Below the pieces are notes generated by a model, which worked only from the letters and a program-made list of their open reading frames with translations, did not search any database and was not told where the DNA came from. From positions 1 to 64,000 of the forward strand of contig CBDEWC010000018.1 in NCBI GenBank assembly GCA_965243695.1: a stretch of DNA of 64,000 nt, written 5' to 3'. The position numbers and the translations under genes are program-made. This DNA is from JAKVCB01 sp965243695. GTDB lineage: Bacteria > Planctomycetota > Planctomycetia > Pirellulales > Lacipirellulaceae. Positions 35,235 through 44,840 of the stretch are shown one piece after another; the stretch's first letter is position 1; the number at the start of each line of letters is the position of its first letter.

Positions 35235-35583
35235 AGCCGGCTATCCACAGGATGCCAGCCACTTGCGGGGAAAAGTGGGGATTTCCCTTGCGTTTGTCGT
35301 AACGGCAATCCACAATGGGGGTATGAGGCCTGCATACCCATACTTTTTCTGGTTTAGCTTTACCCGCCTGGGTAGCGGGGCCGGAGGACATTTGTAGCCT
35401 CATCTGACTTAAAAATGACGTCAGCAGCCTCGAGACCCAGATCCCTGGTTCTCGGGGCTTTTTTTTTGCGGGTATTTTCCGCTTGCAAGGGACAGATTCA
35501 CAAATTATTTTTTTTCAAACCACACCGCTCAGGCCCACTGCCATCGGCTTCCAGCCAAGGCCCCACTTACGGAGACCCAACTT
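35235..35583. other. Intergenic region upstream of aroF
   Basis: A 349-base gap with no gene; it contains the candidate terminator/attenuator at 35428-35467. Confidence 0.5.
35428..35467 (+). terminator. Rho-independent terminator or attenuator ahead of aroF
   Basis: CCTCGAGACC pairs with GGTTCTCGGGG (one bulged T, one G-U pair) around a nine-base loop, followed by nine T. It lies about 115 bases before the aroF start and 195 after the peptidase stop. It may simply end the peptidase transcript, or act as an attenuator for the aromatic pathway; no leader peptide or T-box is obvious. Confidence 0.7.
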
Positions 35584-36630
35584 ATGATCGTCGTCATGAA
35601 ACGTAGTGCCACCAAACAACAAGTCCAGAAAATGGTCTCTCATGTTGAATCATTGGGACTGAAACCGACCATCATCCGAGGCACGGAACGAACCGTGGTC
35701 GCAGTGGTCGGTGACGAACGGGCTGCCGCGAACATCGGAGCTTTGGAGCGTGACCCTGGTGTAGATGAGGTGTTGAAAGTACTGGCACCGTACAAACTGG
35801 CCAGCCTGGAAGTACAACCCACACCAACGGTCGTGACAGCCGGCTCGCTGAAAGTTGGCGGCAGCGACCTTGGTGTCATGGCTGGGCCCTGCTCTGTCGA
35901 AAATGAAGAACAAATTGTCATATCGGCTCAGGCGGTCCGGGCAGCCGGTGCCACGGCACTGCGGGGCGGCGCCTTCAAGCCCCGCACAAGCCCTTACAGC
36001 TTCCAGGGGCTCAAGGAAGAGGGCTTGAAACTCCTGGCACTGGCACGCGCCGAAACAGGCCTGGCCATCGTGACTGAGGTTGTGGCGCCAGAAGACGTCG
36101 ATTTAGTCGCCGAATACGCCGATGTTTTACAAGTCGGTGCCCGCAACATGCAAAATTACCGGCTACTGGAAGCCATTGGCAAAGTGCAACGGGCCGTATT
36201 GCTCAAGCGTGGGCCTAGTGCAACGGTCGACGAGTTCTTGTTGGCGGCTGAGTATGTCCTGGACGCCGGCAATTCCCAAGTCATGCTCTGCGAGCGGGGC
36301 ATCCGCACGTTCGAAGCGCATACGCGGTTCACATTGCCTTTGGCAACCGTGCCTTACCTGCAAGCAAGAACCCACCTCCCGGTCGTGATCGATCCCAGCC
36401 ACGGAACGGGCCACACGGAACTGGTCCCAGCCATGGCCCGCGCTGCTGTGGCTGCCGGCGCAGATGGGTTGATTATTGAGGTTCACCCGCAGCCCGAACA
36501 GGCACTTAGTGACGGTTACCAGTCTCTGTCGTTTTCCGAGTTCGAGCAGACGATGGCTGGCTGTCGGAATGTCGCCCAGGCTGTTGGAAAAATAATGGCA
36601 GAAACCACAGCCTCTTGCCCAACGGCTTGA
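35584..36630 (+). CDS. aroF: 3-deoxy-7-phosphoheptulonate (DAHP) synthase, ferredoxin-like-domain type
   Basis: The enzyme condenses phosphoenolpyruvate with erythrose 4-phosphate, the first shikimate step. The 348-residue protein has an N-terminal ferredoxin-like regulatory domain of about 90 residues (MIVVMKRSATKQQVQKMVSH), known in the Thermotoga-type enzyme to mediate feedback inhibition by Tyr or Phe. The barrel has MAGPCSVE, AFKPRTSPYSFQG, LLKRGPSATVDEF and VIDPSHGTGH with metal ligands. ATG 35584 fits the domain start. Aromatic genes aroDE and aroK are 15 kb away. Confidence 0.95.
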   Translation: MIVVMKRSATKQQVQKMVSHVESLGLKPTIIRGTERTVVAVVGDERAAANIGALERDPGVDEVLKVLAPYKLASLEVQPTPTVVTAGSLKVGGSDLGVMAGPCSVENEEQIVISAQAVRAAGATALRGGAFKPRTSPYSFQGLKEEGLKLLALARAETGLAIVTEVVAPEDVDLVAEYADVLQVGARNMQNYRLLEAIGKVQRAVLLKRGPSATVDEFLLAAEYVLDAGNSQVMLCERGIRTFEAHTRFTLPLATVPYLQARTHLPVVIDPSHGTGHTELVPAMARAAVAAGADGLIIEVHPQPEQALSDGYQSLSFSEFEQTMAGCRNVAQAVGKIMAETTASCPTA

Positions 36631-36686
36631 ACACACGCCAGCAGAGTCGAGCCAACAGGCCACTCTCTGACGTTGCCTACCGCAAA

Positions 36687-38891
36687 TCACAAAGCAGCAA
36701 GCCTGACCGTCAGGGCATGGTGGGCCGCCGCGTTGGCCAACACGAGTAAATGCTTGCTTCCCGGATCGTAAACGAACTCACATTCTGCCAACTCGGCTTC
36801 ATGGAGGTCACTGGCGATGGCCTCCACCAAGCTATTGGTGGCTGAATAACGGTCGCGCACAAGATCCTTAACGGGATAGAACTCGATCCACCGCGCCGTT
36901 TGGGCAGTCGCCTGGGAAGTGATCTGAAGGGTCCCTTCATCAAGGGGACGCCAGGTCAATCCGAGCGGCTTGAAAACCTGCTCGAAGAACCCGTCCCACG
37001 ATTGCTCGCCAACCGAACAGGCCACCAACGAGGTCGGTTCCAGTTGCACATCGGCCAGGGATTGCCAGTCGATGAGTACCGTCACATCCCATGCCTGCTG
37101 AACGTAGCGAAGCACATTTCGCAACTCAGCCCAAGGCAGAAAGTTGACGGTTCTGGCTTGCTGGAGTTTCGGCTGGAGCAGGAGATAAGTCGGCTCAATC
37201 GAGAGTCGGTCGGTCGGATAGCGGCTCTTGTTAGGCAGCCCACGGGCCAAGAGCATCCGCTCCAACAACACGAGCACCTGGACTTGGACTCCATGCTGAT
37301 GTTCCACCTCTAAAGTAGAACCCTTCGCTTGGATACTTCCAGTTCCGCCTTGCCTTGCCCACGAGTTTGGCGCTACAAGTTGTTGAACCCAGGCAGCAAC
37401 AGGAGCCGCATCGGTGGTTCCCGGCGACAACAATTCTTTCACATCATAACTGCTTGTGCGTGGACGCTCTGACTCCTGGGAGATCACCGACAGTTGTCCG
37501 CTTTTTTCTACAAAGTGGAGCCGATGTTTTACCAATGCTTGCTCTAGCAATTCGCCACTCGTTGTATCTCCAGTAGAAATGGTAATCGGTCGATCGGCAG
37601 CCAGCCCTGCCACGAGAAGTCCGTGGGGATCAAGCGTAATGGGCACCGCCATCAAATCCGACACTAAATTCAGCCATCCCGCGAGCGGCATTGCTAAAAT
37701 CTCTGTCGACGCAATCGGAATCGCCAACTGTGCTGACAGATCGCGGCCATGGCCTGGCTGGTGATCGACCGGTCCACGACGAACTGCAGCCCTTGCTTCG
37801 AGACCGTCGGCACCATGATCCGGCAGCAAATTCCCACCAACTGGCAGGCCAGGCGGCTGAAGGGCCGTCTCTTGGTCGTCGGCCAAAGGCTCGCTCGCAC
37901 CGATCGATGGTGGCTGGTCTGGAAAGACTGTCTGCTTGGGAATTGGCTCAAAGGAGGCCACTGGCCGCTTCGTCTTGCCTGCAGCTACCTTCTCTGCATC
38001 CACTGAACGGGAACCCGACGCCAGGACACCCGTGTTCTGCATTTCCGTTGTTTCGGTCGCTGCTTCACCGCCGCTGACTGCAGTTGAGGTTTTGTCTTGC
38101 GTTGGCAATGGACGCTCGGCAACCACCGGAGAACCCTCTTCGGAAAGCTCAGGGTCGTTCCTGAGCAAATTCTCTGGCCTTGTTCCTCCTGGAGACGGCT
38201 TGACCAACTCTGCTGTGGGAACCTCTTCTGGAAGGGTCGTTGCAGCGGAACGACTTGCCGTTTGAGGAATTGATTCGAGATCTGTTGGTTGGTCTGGCGG
38301 CGCGTCGAGGGCAACATCGTCTTGGACGTTGGCCACCGACGGCAGATCTGGTTTGGGGACGGCCTTTGCTTCCGGGACCGCGCGGCCCGCCAAGGAGATC
38401 GCGGTAGCCTCTTCATGCCCAACCTGCATCCATAGTGCGGTTGCCACACCACCGATCAACAGCAATCCTGCCCCGGCTACGGATACCCACAAAAACGGAA
38501 TCTGGTGGGTTCCCCAACGCATGGTGCCGGGTGCGGTTTGAGGCACCCTGCTTTCAGCAGTCTGGGTCGCAACATTTTCCGTAACGACATCCCGTGGCGG
38601 CCTGGCAAGCTCGCTTTTTTCAACACCACTGGAGTCAAAAACCGGACCGGTCAATTCGTCGACCGACAGCGTGTCGAAGCGCGGTGCGAAATCGGGTTCG
38701 GCAGTTGGAGTCGTAGGTGATGGAGTCAAATCTGACCCGGCCGCCTCCAGAGCCATGCTGGCCGGTAGTACCAAATGGACCATGCTGCCACATTTCGGGC
38801 AGGCGCGGATTTGGCCCACAGCTGCCGAGTCTTTGACACGCAACCGGGCATTGCAGGTTTCGCAGATAACGGGAAAAGAATCCAAACTCAC
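36687..38891 (-). CDS. Membrane-anchored zinc-ribbon protein with two STN-like domains
   Basis: The 734-residue protein is not a named family to me. The N-terminus is an MJ0042-like zinc ribbon (Cys10, Cys13, Cys31, Cys34), followed by a Pro/Thr-rich linker and one membrane helix near residues 129-152 (FLWVSVAGAGLLLIGGVA). A long low-complexity region of about 230 residues follows. The C-terminal third has two repeats resembling the secretin/TonB short N-terminal domain (NLVSDLMAVPITLDPHGL; LRYVQQAWDVTVLIDWQSLA). The GTG 38891 is chosen because the ribbon begins there. The next upstream gene (39064-40755) ends in a similar domain, so the two probably work together. Confidence 0.65.
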   Translation of the reverse strand: MSLDSFPVICETCNARLRVKDSAAVGQIRACPKCGSMVHLVLPASMALEAAGSDLTPSPTTPTAEPDFAPRFDTLSVDELTGPVFDSSGVEKSELARPPRDVVTENVATQTAESRVPQTAPGTMRWGTHQIPFLWVSVAGAGLLLIGGVATALWMQVGHEEATAISLAGRAVPEAKAVPKPDLPSVANVQDDVALDAPPDQPTDLESIPQTASRSAATTLPEEVPTAELVKPSPGGTRPENLLRNDPELSEEGSPVVAERPLPTQDKTSTAVSGGEAATETTEMQNTGVLASGSRSVDAEKVAAGKTKRPVASFEPIPKQTVFPDQPPSIGASEPLADDQETALQPPGLPVGGNLLPDHGADGLEARAAVRRGPVDHQPGHGRDLSAQLAIPIASTEILAMPLAGWLNLVSDLMAVPITLDPHGLLVAGLAADRPITISTGDTTSGELLEQALVKHRLHFVEKSGQLSVISQESERPRTSSYDVKELLSPGTTDAAPVAAWVQQLVAPNSWARQGGTGSIQAKGSTLEVEHQHGVQVQVLVLLERMLLARGLPNKSRYPTDRLSIEPTYLLLQPKLQQARTVNFLPWAELRNVLRYVQQAWDVTVLIDWQSLADVQLEPTSLVACSVGEQSWDGFFEQVFKPLGLTWRPLDEGTLQITSQATAQTARWIEFYPVKDLVRDRYSATNSLVEAIASDLHEAELAECEFVYDPGSKHLLVLANAAAHHALTVRLAAL

Positions 38892-39063
38892 GGCCTTTGC
38901 ATAAGGTATCCCGGGTCGCCCCAAACCACGTAATGGGTTCGTCTGACGCGGCCCAATCTATTGCCTGCTTTCTCAAGCATATCACAGAGCGTCAAACCAC
39001 CGTGTCCAATTTGCCGAGTTACAGCGGTCACAATCGGGTTGATCGATACGATTGTCCTGCCTG

Positions 39064-40755
39064 TTATGGTTCGCCATGGAACACATCCGGAAGTCGATCG
39101 CCCCGGCGGGTGGCTGCATCTCGGGTTGTCACGGCAATCTCTGGTATCCCACCCGGTTGCAGTGGCTTAACCACGTAAACAAGTTTCTGGCGAGGATCGG
39201 TCAGACTGGTTGATGATTTGTCGGGATTGGCCAGCTTCAATATTTCCAGCAGAATTTCGCCTGCTGGCCGGTTTTGCTCGTCGAGCCCAAAGGATTGATT
39301 TTTGGTGATTCCTGCAAGCTGCAAATCGGTTCCCAGAATGACAATTTTAACTCCAATTTCCTGACTCAGCGTTTCCAGCGCTGCCTCGAGGGTGTCCTGA
39401 GAAAAACTCAGGGAAGTCACCTGCTTGAACCTCGCTTCGAGCGAGCCAGTGGCGGACGCTTTTGGAGCGGCAATTGCTGTCACCTGGCGGAGTGGTTCGA
39501 CCAGCGACAACTCGGTAGCGAGTAGGAGATTTTGTCCCGCTTCCGGTGGCAAGTAACAGCGAACCAAGGCATACCCTTCCTCGTGGCCAGCTCGGGTGTA
39601 GCGGGTGAGGGCCCGCACCATCTCTGGAAAACGGGCAAGTAATCGTCGACCATACCGCTGAAGTTCGAGTTGAAACACGTAATCTTCAATTCCCGCAGGA
39701 AGTTGTGCAACTCGTTCGCTAAACCGTTTGGCCAGGATGTGCTCGGCGGTATCAATCGTAGCCGCTGCAAGGAGTTCCATAAAAAAATTTTCGTCCCAAT
39801 GCAAACTGATTCCGAGAGCGGTGAGTCCTTCTCCTGCAAACCAAATCAAGGGTTTTTCAAGTCTTGCCAACGGTCCACTGAACAAACTCTTGCCCTCACT
39901 CCACAGGTAATTAGGAGCGACTACCAACGTCATCATACGATCGGAATCGGTCGCCTCGACAAGTTGTTCCAGATCGCGCCGCAAGGGAGGGGGTTGCCCC
40001 TCCAAATCCAGAACGTCGGCCATGTTTTCCGCCGCCGTCATGACAATTCTGTCGGCTTCGCCAGTCGCGGGTACGTAACAGGCCCACCGATCTCGCACAG
40101 CGTAACTTTGTCCGGCATGCTTTTGGACCGTGCCACCAGAAAAATTTGAAACCACCTCTTTCAGTCTGCTCACTTCAACTGGATGAATGACCATGGTGGC
40201 ATCCCAGTCACCGCCAGGAAGAACTCTTAGTCCAATGACTAATTGGGCCATCTGGGCGAGTTGGATTCCAGAGGTCTGAGTGATGAATTGGACCGCCCGC
40301 TCAGCCAGTGGGCCAACGGCGGCAAGCACTTTTTCACCCTCCGGGTGTCTGAGGAGATCTGCGGGGCGAAGTGCGAAGAAAATCTGGCAACCAGGTGGTA
40401 AAAAAGCGAGGTCCAAAGGCTTTCCAGAAGTTGGCGATGCCCACAACGTTTGACCATCATCGGCAATGGTCTGCGGCACGGCCTGGCGTTCTGGCAGCGG
40501 CTGATCCGTCGTTGAGGGGGCGGCAGTTTCCGGTGGTCTCTCGGTCACCTGGCTATCCACAGGATTCGTGGCATGAGCCGGTACCGACTGGGCACGATCT
40601 TCCGCCCCGGAACGAAGCAAGCTGCGCCCCATCCACAACAAAGCCAGGGCGAGAACACCCAGGACTGCCACGACCGTCATCCACTGATGCCGTTTGCGTT
40701 GTGATCGGGCAACGCGGGGCGGGCCAACATCGACATGAATCGGAAACTTTGCCAT
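39064..40755 (-). CDS. Membrane-anchored protein with a C-terminal STN-like domain
   Basis: The 563-residue protein has a short cytoplasmic N-terminus, a single helix near residues 25-46 (WMTVVAVLGVLALALLWMG), and a Pro/Ala/Thr-rich linker. A middle domain of about 300 residues has no motif I recognise (FLPPGCQIFFALRPADLLRH). The C-terminus, TLEAALETLSQEIGVKIVIL followed by 70 residues, looks like a secretin/STN domain. It precedes the zinc-ribbon STN protein by about 170 bases on the same strand. Common in planctomycetes as 'hypothetical protein'; function unknown. Confidence 0.65.
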   Translation of the reverse strand: MAKFPIHVDVGPPRVARSQRKRHQWMTVVAVLGVLALALLWMGRSLLRSGAEDRAQSVPAHATNPVDSQVTERPPETAAPSTTDQPLPERQAVPQTIADDGQTLWASPTSGKPLDLAFLPPGCQIFFALRPADLLRHPEGEKVLAAVGPLAERAVQFITQTSGIQLAQMAQLVIGLRVLPGGDWDATMVIHPVEVSRLKEVVSNFSGGTVQKHAGQSYAVRDRWACYVPATGEADRIVMTAAENMADVLDLEGQPPPLRRDLEQLVEATDSDRMMTLVVAPNYLWSEGKSLFSGPLARLEKPLIWFAGEGLTALGISLHWDENFFMELLAAATIDTAEHILAKRFSERVAQLPAGIEDYVFQLELQRYGRRLLARFPEMVRALTRYTRAGHEEGYALVRCYLPPEAGQNLLLATELSLVEPLRQVTAIAAPKASATGSLEARFKQVTSLSFSQDTLEAALETLSQEIGVKIVILGTDLQLAGITKNQSFGLDEQNRPAGEILLEILKLANPDKSSTSLTDPRQKLVYVVKPLQPGGIPEIAVTTRDAATRRGDRLPDVFHGEP

Positions 40756-40786
40756 CCGCTCGGCTAAACCATGAAGAAGAAAGCGA

Positions 40787-41863
40787 TCAGCTGGCGTTTT
40801 CCAACACGGCAGGTTGGGCAACAGCAGCTTCGATCACAGAACCAACCGCCTCGATCACGCGATCGATTTGTTCTAGCGATACATCCATGTGTGTCACAGC
40901 ACGAACACGTCTTTCCGCAGATGCATTCATCAATACGCCTATTTCCCCCAGCCGCTGGCAAAACAGCTCAGCCGTCCCCAGGTGTGGCTCGATGTCGAAA
41001 ATAACGATGTTGGTGTCAACCTGGTCAGGCTGTAACGACAGTCCAGGCATGGCTCGCACGGCTTCGCCCAGCAAGCTCGCTTTTTTATGATCCTCGGCCA
41101 GCCGCTCCACATGGTGTTCGAGGGAATAGAGCGCGGCAGCAGCGAGGACTCCCATCTGCCGCGTTCCTCCTCCCAAAGCTTTACGATGCCGCCTTGCCTG
41201 ACGGATCAAATCTGCCGGGCCACACAGTGCCGAACCGACGGGGGCTCCCAGCCCCTTGCTGAAACAGACACTCACCGTGTCGAAATGGCCAGCCCACTGG
41301 GCTGCTGAAATTCCAGTGGCCACAACCGCATTAAAAAGTCGTGCCCCATCAAGATGTGTCGCCAACCCCCGCTGGTGAGCCAGCTGGCACAGCTCGCTGG
41401 TCATGTCAAAAGGAAGGATTCGTCCCCCTCCTCGATTCAGGGTATTTTCCAGGCAAAGCAACCGGGTACGACACTGGTGATCATCTGGCGGGCGGATACT
41501 GTCGGTCACTTGCTGCGATGTTAAACACCCGTTTTTCCCTGGCAGGGGGTTCACCGAAACCCCAAAAAACTGGGCAAAGGCTCCCTGCTCGTAATTGAAG
41601 ATGTGGCACTCCGAGTCACAGAGGAATTCATCTCCTGCGCCACAGTGAAGCCGCACCCCAATCTGATTGCTCATCGTCCCGGAAGGGACAAAAATGGCCG
41701 CTTCTTTCCCTAGCAGGGCGGCCACTTGCTCCTGGAGGAGATTGACCGTCGGATCGTCGCCAAAAACATCGTCACCAACTTCTGCGGTCGCGATTGCCGC
41801 ACGCATCTCCTCGGTGGGGCGGGTCACGGTGTCACTTCGCAGGTCAATTGGTTTGATTTGCAC
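40787..41863 (-). CDS. ltaE: Low-specificity L-threonine aldolase
   Basis: This PLP enzyme of fold type I splits threonine (and allo-threonine) into glycine and acetaldehyde. Length is 358 residues. LRSDTVTRPT opens the fold; VGDDVFGDDPTVNLLQ and VPSGTMSNQIG bind PLP; the Schiff-base Lys lies in VSVCFSKGLGAPVGS; HLDGARLFNA gives the cofactor Asp. GTG 41863 starts the conserved N-terminus. It ends 31 bases before the start of the STN-domain gene, so the three genes could form one transcript, with no functional logic visible. Confidence 0.92.
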   Translation of the reverse strand: MQIKPIDLRSDTVTRPTEEMRAAIATAEVGDDVFGDDPTVNLLQEQVAALLGKEAAIFVPSGTMSNQIGVRLHCGAGDEFLCDSECHIFNYEQGAFAQFFGVSVNPLPGKNGCLTSQQVTDSIRPPDDHQCRTRLLCLENTLNRGGGRILPFDMTSELCQLAHQRGLATHLDGARLFNAVVATGISAAQWAGHFDTVSVCFSKGLGAPVGSALCGPADLIRQARRHRKALGGGTRQMGVLAAAALYSLEHHVERLAEDHKKASLLGEAVRAMPGLSLQPDQVDTNIVIFDIEPHLGTAELFCQRLGEIGVLMNASAERRVRAVTHMDVSLEQIDRVIEAVGSVIEAAVAQPAVLENAS

Positions 41864-41970
41864 GGGTTTTCTTTTCTCTCACTTCGGGTGAGAATGGGAG
41901 GTCAGGCGGGCCCTTTGATTATCGTCGTCTTGTGGCCCAAGTTCAAGCGAATTGACTCCCCCTGTTGCCG

Positions 41971-43362
41971 ATGCCACTTTCCATACAACGTATTGATACT
42001 CGAGCCCCGGATGCCCCGGTCGCGATCGCTCAGCTACGCGGTCAACTGGCACCGGAGGGAAATGTCGTCAGCCCGGCAGGCCGGGCGAAAACCATCGACG
42101 TTTTTGGGGAACCGCTCACGCCGAGTGAGGTCGTGGAGCGAATTTGTCACGATGTGCGGCAGCGGGGCCTCACTGCAGCCCTTGACTATTCGGAAAAACT
42201 CGACGGAGTGTCGTTGACCGCGACGACACTGCGGGTTGGCGAAGATGAGTTGGCTGCCGCCCATGACGCTGCAACGCCCGAATTTCTGGCCACGATCGGC
42301 CAGATTCGGAATCGAATCCAGGAATTCCAGACCCGTATTCTGCACAAAGATGTGTCGGTCGACACGGTTGGAAATGGTTCTCTGCGGCAGCGGTACCTGC
42401 CGCTGAAGCGGGTGGGCATTTGCGTTCCGGGAGGAGCCGCAGCCTACCCATCAACCGTGCTGATGACCGCCGTACCTGCCCAAACAGCCGGAGTTGCCGA
42501 AATCGCGGTTGTCGCCCCCCCCACCAAATTTGGATCGTATAACCAGGACTTGCTCGCCACCTGCCACGCGCTAGGGATTCGCGAGGTTTATCGCATTGGT
42601 GGAGCCCAAGGCGTCGCCGCACTTGCATACGGATTGGAAGAAACCAAGGAGGCACATCCACCGAATGGTTTTATCCTGCCGCAGGTCGACAAAATCGTGG
42701 GGCCAGGTAATCTTTTCGTGGCCCTGGCCAAAAAACACGTCTTTGGTGAAGTCGACATCGATTCGATAGCGGGCCCCAGTGAAGTGATTGTCATTGCTGA
42801 CCAGACTGCCCGAGCTGACTGGACCGCGGCCGATTTAATCGCCCAGGCTGAACATGCACCTGGCTCGGCAATCTTGATAACCTGGGTCGAATCCTTGCTT
42901 GACGAGGTGGCAGAAGAACTGGAAACCCAATTGGCAAGCCTGGCACGAGGAAAACTGGCGCAAGAATCGCTGGAAGCATTTGGGGCACTCATTCTTGTCA
43001 AGGACCGGAATGAGGCTGCCGATTTGGCCAATACACTTGCCACCGAACATTTGCACTTATCGTGTGAGGATGCCGACGAACTGCTCGAACAGATCCGGTA
43101 TGCCGGAGCCGTTTTCATGGGCCCGCTCAGCCCGGTTGCACTTGGGGACTATGTCGCTGGCCCCTCCCACGTGCTTCCTACAGGGGCAACTGCCCGTTTT
43201 GCCAGTGGATTGTCCTGTAATGATTTCCTGCGATCCAACAGTGTGATTCATTACAGTCAAACCGGTCTGGATGAGGTGGCCGAGCAGGTTCGCCAGCTGG
43301 CAGAAATAGAAGGACTCCCCGGTCACTGGCAAAGTGTTGCACTCCGGCGAAGCAAGGCGTAA
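41971..43362 (+). CDS. hisD: Histidinol dehydrogenase
   Basis: HisD performs the last two oxidations of histidine synthesis with NAD. Length 463 residues. Typical blocks: RYLPLKRVGICVPGGAAAYPSTVLM, VYRIGGAQGVAALAYG, KIVGPGNLFVALAKKHVFG, and the metal/catalytic region TEHLHLSCEDADELL. ATG 41971 precedes PLSIQRIDT. hisC follows 130 bases later on the same strand, giving a hisDC pair separate from hisAH. Confidence 0.95.
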   Translation: MPLSIQRIDTRAPDAPVAIAQLRGQLAPEGNVVSPAGRAKTIDVFGEPLTPSEVVERICHDVRQRGLTAALDYSEKLDGVSLTATTLRVGEDELAAAHDAATPEFLATIGQIRNRIQEFQTRILHKDVSVDTVGNGSLRQRYLPLKRVGICVPGGAAAYPSTVLMTAVPAQTAGVAEIAVVAPPTKFGSYNQDLLATCHALGIREVYRIGGAQGVAALAYGLEETKEAHPPNGFILPQVDKIVGPGNLFVALAKKHVFGEVDIDSIAGPSEVIVIADQTARADWTAADLIAQAEHAPGSAILITWVESLLDEVAEELETQLASLARGKLAQESLEAFGALILVKDRNEAADLANTLATEHLHLSCEDADELLEQIRYAGAVFMGPLSPVALGDYVAGPSHVLPTGATARFASGLSCNDFLRSNSVIHYSQTGLDEVAEQVRQLAEIEGLPGHWQSVALRRSKA

Positions 43363-43491
43363 AAACATCAGGAGTTCAAGTCGGTCCACGAAAACGCCTG
43401 CTCGTAGTTGGCGAACCGGATCCCCAAAATTGTCACCCGTTCGTTGTCGCGTCGTTCCTCACCCCCTGATTTTCCATATACCCTGGACCGC

Positions 43492-44538
43492 ATGTCTTTT
43501 TTCCGCAGCAACATTGAGCAAATGGGGGGTTACATCCCCGGAGAACAGCCCCAAGGCGATAAGTTCATCAAGCTCAACACCAATGAGAATCCTTACTCCT
43601 GCTCTCCCAAGGTCAAAGCGGCGATTGGCCACATGATCCAGCGGGGGCTGCAAAAATACCCCGATCCGTTGGCCACCGCGTTTCGCATTCGGGCCGGTGA
43701 AGTACTCGGGTGTGATCCCGATTGGATCCTCTGCGGCAACGGGAGTGACGACCTGCTCACGATCGTGACACGTGCCTTTGTGGAGCCGGGTGATCGCGTA
43801 CGGTTCGCCAATCCAAGCTATGTTTTGTACCGCACGCTCGCAGAAATCCAGGGCGGCCATTGCGATGTTGTTCCGTACCAGCCCGATTGGAGCCTGGGGC
43901 CAGCATTCACGGCAGGAGATGCGCGATTGAAGCTGGCCTACCTCGCAAATCCCAACAGTCCCTCAGGTACAGCACTTGCGCCGCAACAGGTCGCTGAAAT
44001 TGCGGACGCCCTCCCCTGCCCGTTGGTTGTCGACGAAGCCTATGTCGATTTTGCGGACAATCATTGCATAAACCTGGTCGCCGAAAACGAAAAGGTTCTC
44101 GTCACCCGTTCGCTTAGCAAGTCTTATGCATTAGCGGGCCTCAGGTTTGGATTCCTCGTCGGCCAGCCACATATGATCGAGCAACTCAGCAAGATCAAAG
44201 ACTCCTACAACTGCGACGCCCTGTCGATTGCTGGTGCAACGGCAGCCATGGACGATCAGGATTGGCTGACCCAGAATCAGGCAACGATTCGGGCAACACG
44301 TCAACGGCTCTTTGCGCAGATGCAGGAACTTGGTTTCGCAAGCGTTGCCTCCCAGGCAAACTTCATCTGGAATCCGCACCCTACTATCGCTGTCGAACCA
44401 CTTTACCACAAACTCAAAGAAAGTGGTGTGCTGGTACGTTACATGAACTATCCAGACTGGGAAGATGGGCTACGGATTTCGGTGGGCACCGATGAGCAAA
44501 TCGATGCCTGCATCACACTTTTGCGCGCGGCCATGTAA
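43492..44538 (+). CDS. hisC: Histidinol-phosphate aminotransferase
   Basis: HisC transfers the amino group from glutamate to imidazole acetol phosphate. The 348-residue PLP enzyme starts MSFFRSNIEQMGGYIPGEQ; ANPNSPSGTAL is the cofactor Asn region, VVDEAYVDF has the Asp/Tyr pair, and VTRSLSKSYALAGLRFGF carries the Lys. LNTNENPY at the start is diagnostic of HisC. ATG 43492 begins this conserved block; the longer frame is not supported. Confidence 0.95.
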   Translation: MSFFRSNIEQMGGYIPGEQPQGDKFIKLNTNENPYSCSPKVKAAIGHMIQRGLQKYPDPLATAFRIRAGEVLGCDPDWILCGNGSDDLLTIVTRAFVEPGDRVRFANPSYVLYRTLAEIQGGHCDVVPYQPDWSLGPAFTAGDARLKLAYLANPNSPSGTALAPQQVAEIADALPCPLVVDEAYVDFADNHCINLVAENEKVLVTRSLSKSYALAGLRFGFLVGQPHMIEQLSKIKDSYNCDALSIAGATAAMDDQDWLTQNQATIRATRQRLFAQMQELGFASVASQANFIWNPHPTIAVEPLYHKLKESGVLVRYMNYPDWEDGLRISVGTDEQIDACITLLRAAM

Positions 44539-44840
44539 CCTCTGGACGCGTTTTGCCCGCACAAATCCATTCACCAAGAATCGGTCGCGTTCTTGGTCGG
44601 CAGAAACGTCGCTGACGGCACCTTCTATCTGAACTGCGGTTGGTCGATGCGATGAAGCTGTTCAATTTTTTGGTGAAACAGCGCCCGCCTGACTGACGAC
44701 GCTTTTCTCAAGACCACCACAAGCTCCCAAGGGTCGCTGCCGGACGCCTGGTGTGCAGGACTTGAACGGCGCCAAGAAAAACAAGTCGGTCCGCCATGCA
44801 AGCCGTTGCGTTCATCCGCCAGTCGGTTACGCTGGAGGGC
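44539..44840. other. Intergenic region before mnmG
   Basis: About 300 bases without a supportable gene. The promoter of mnmG probably lies here; no clear elements seen. Confidence 0.4.
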
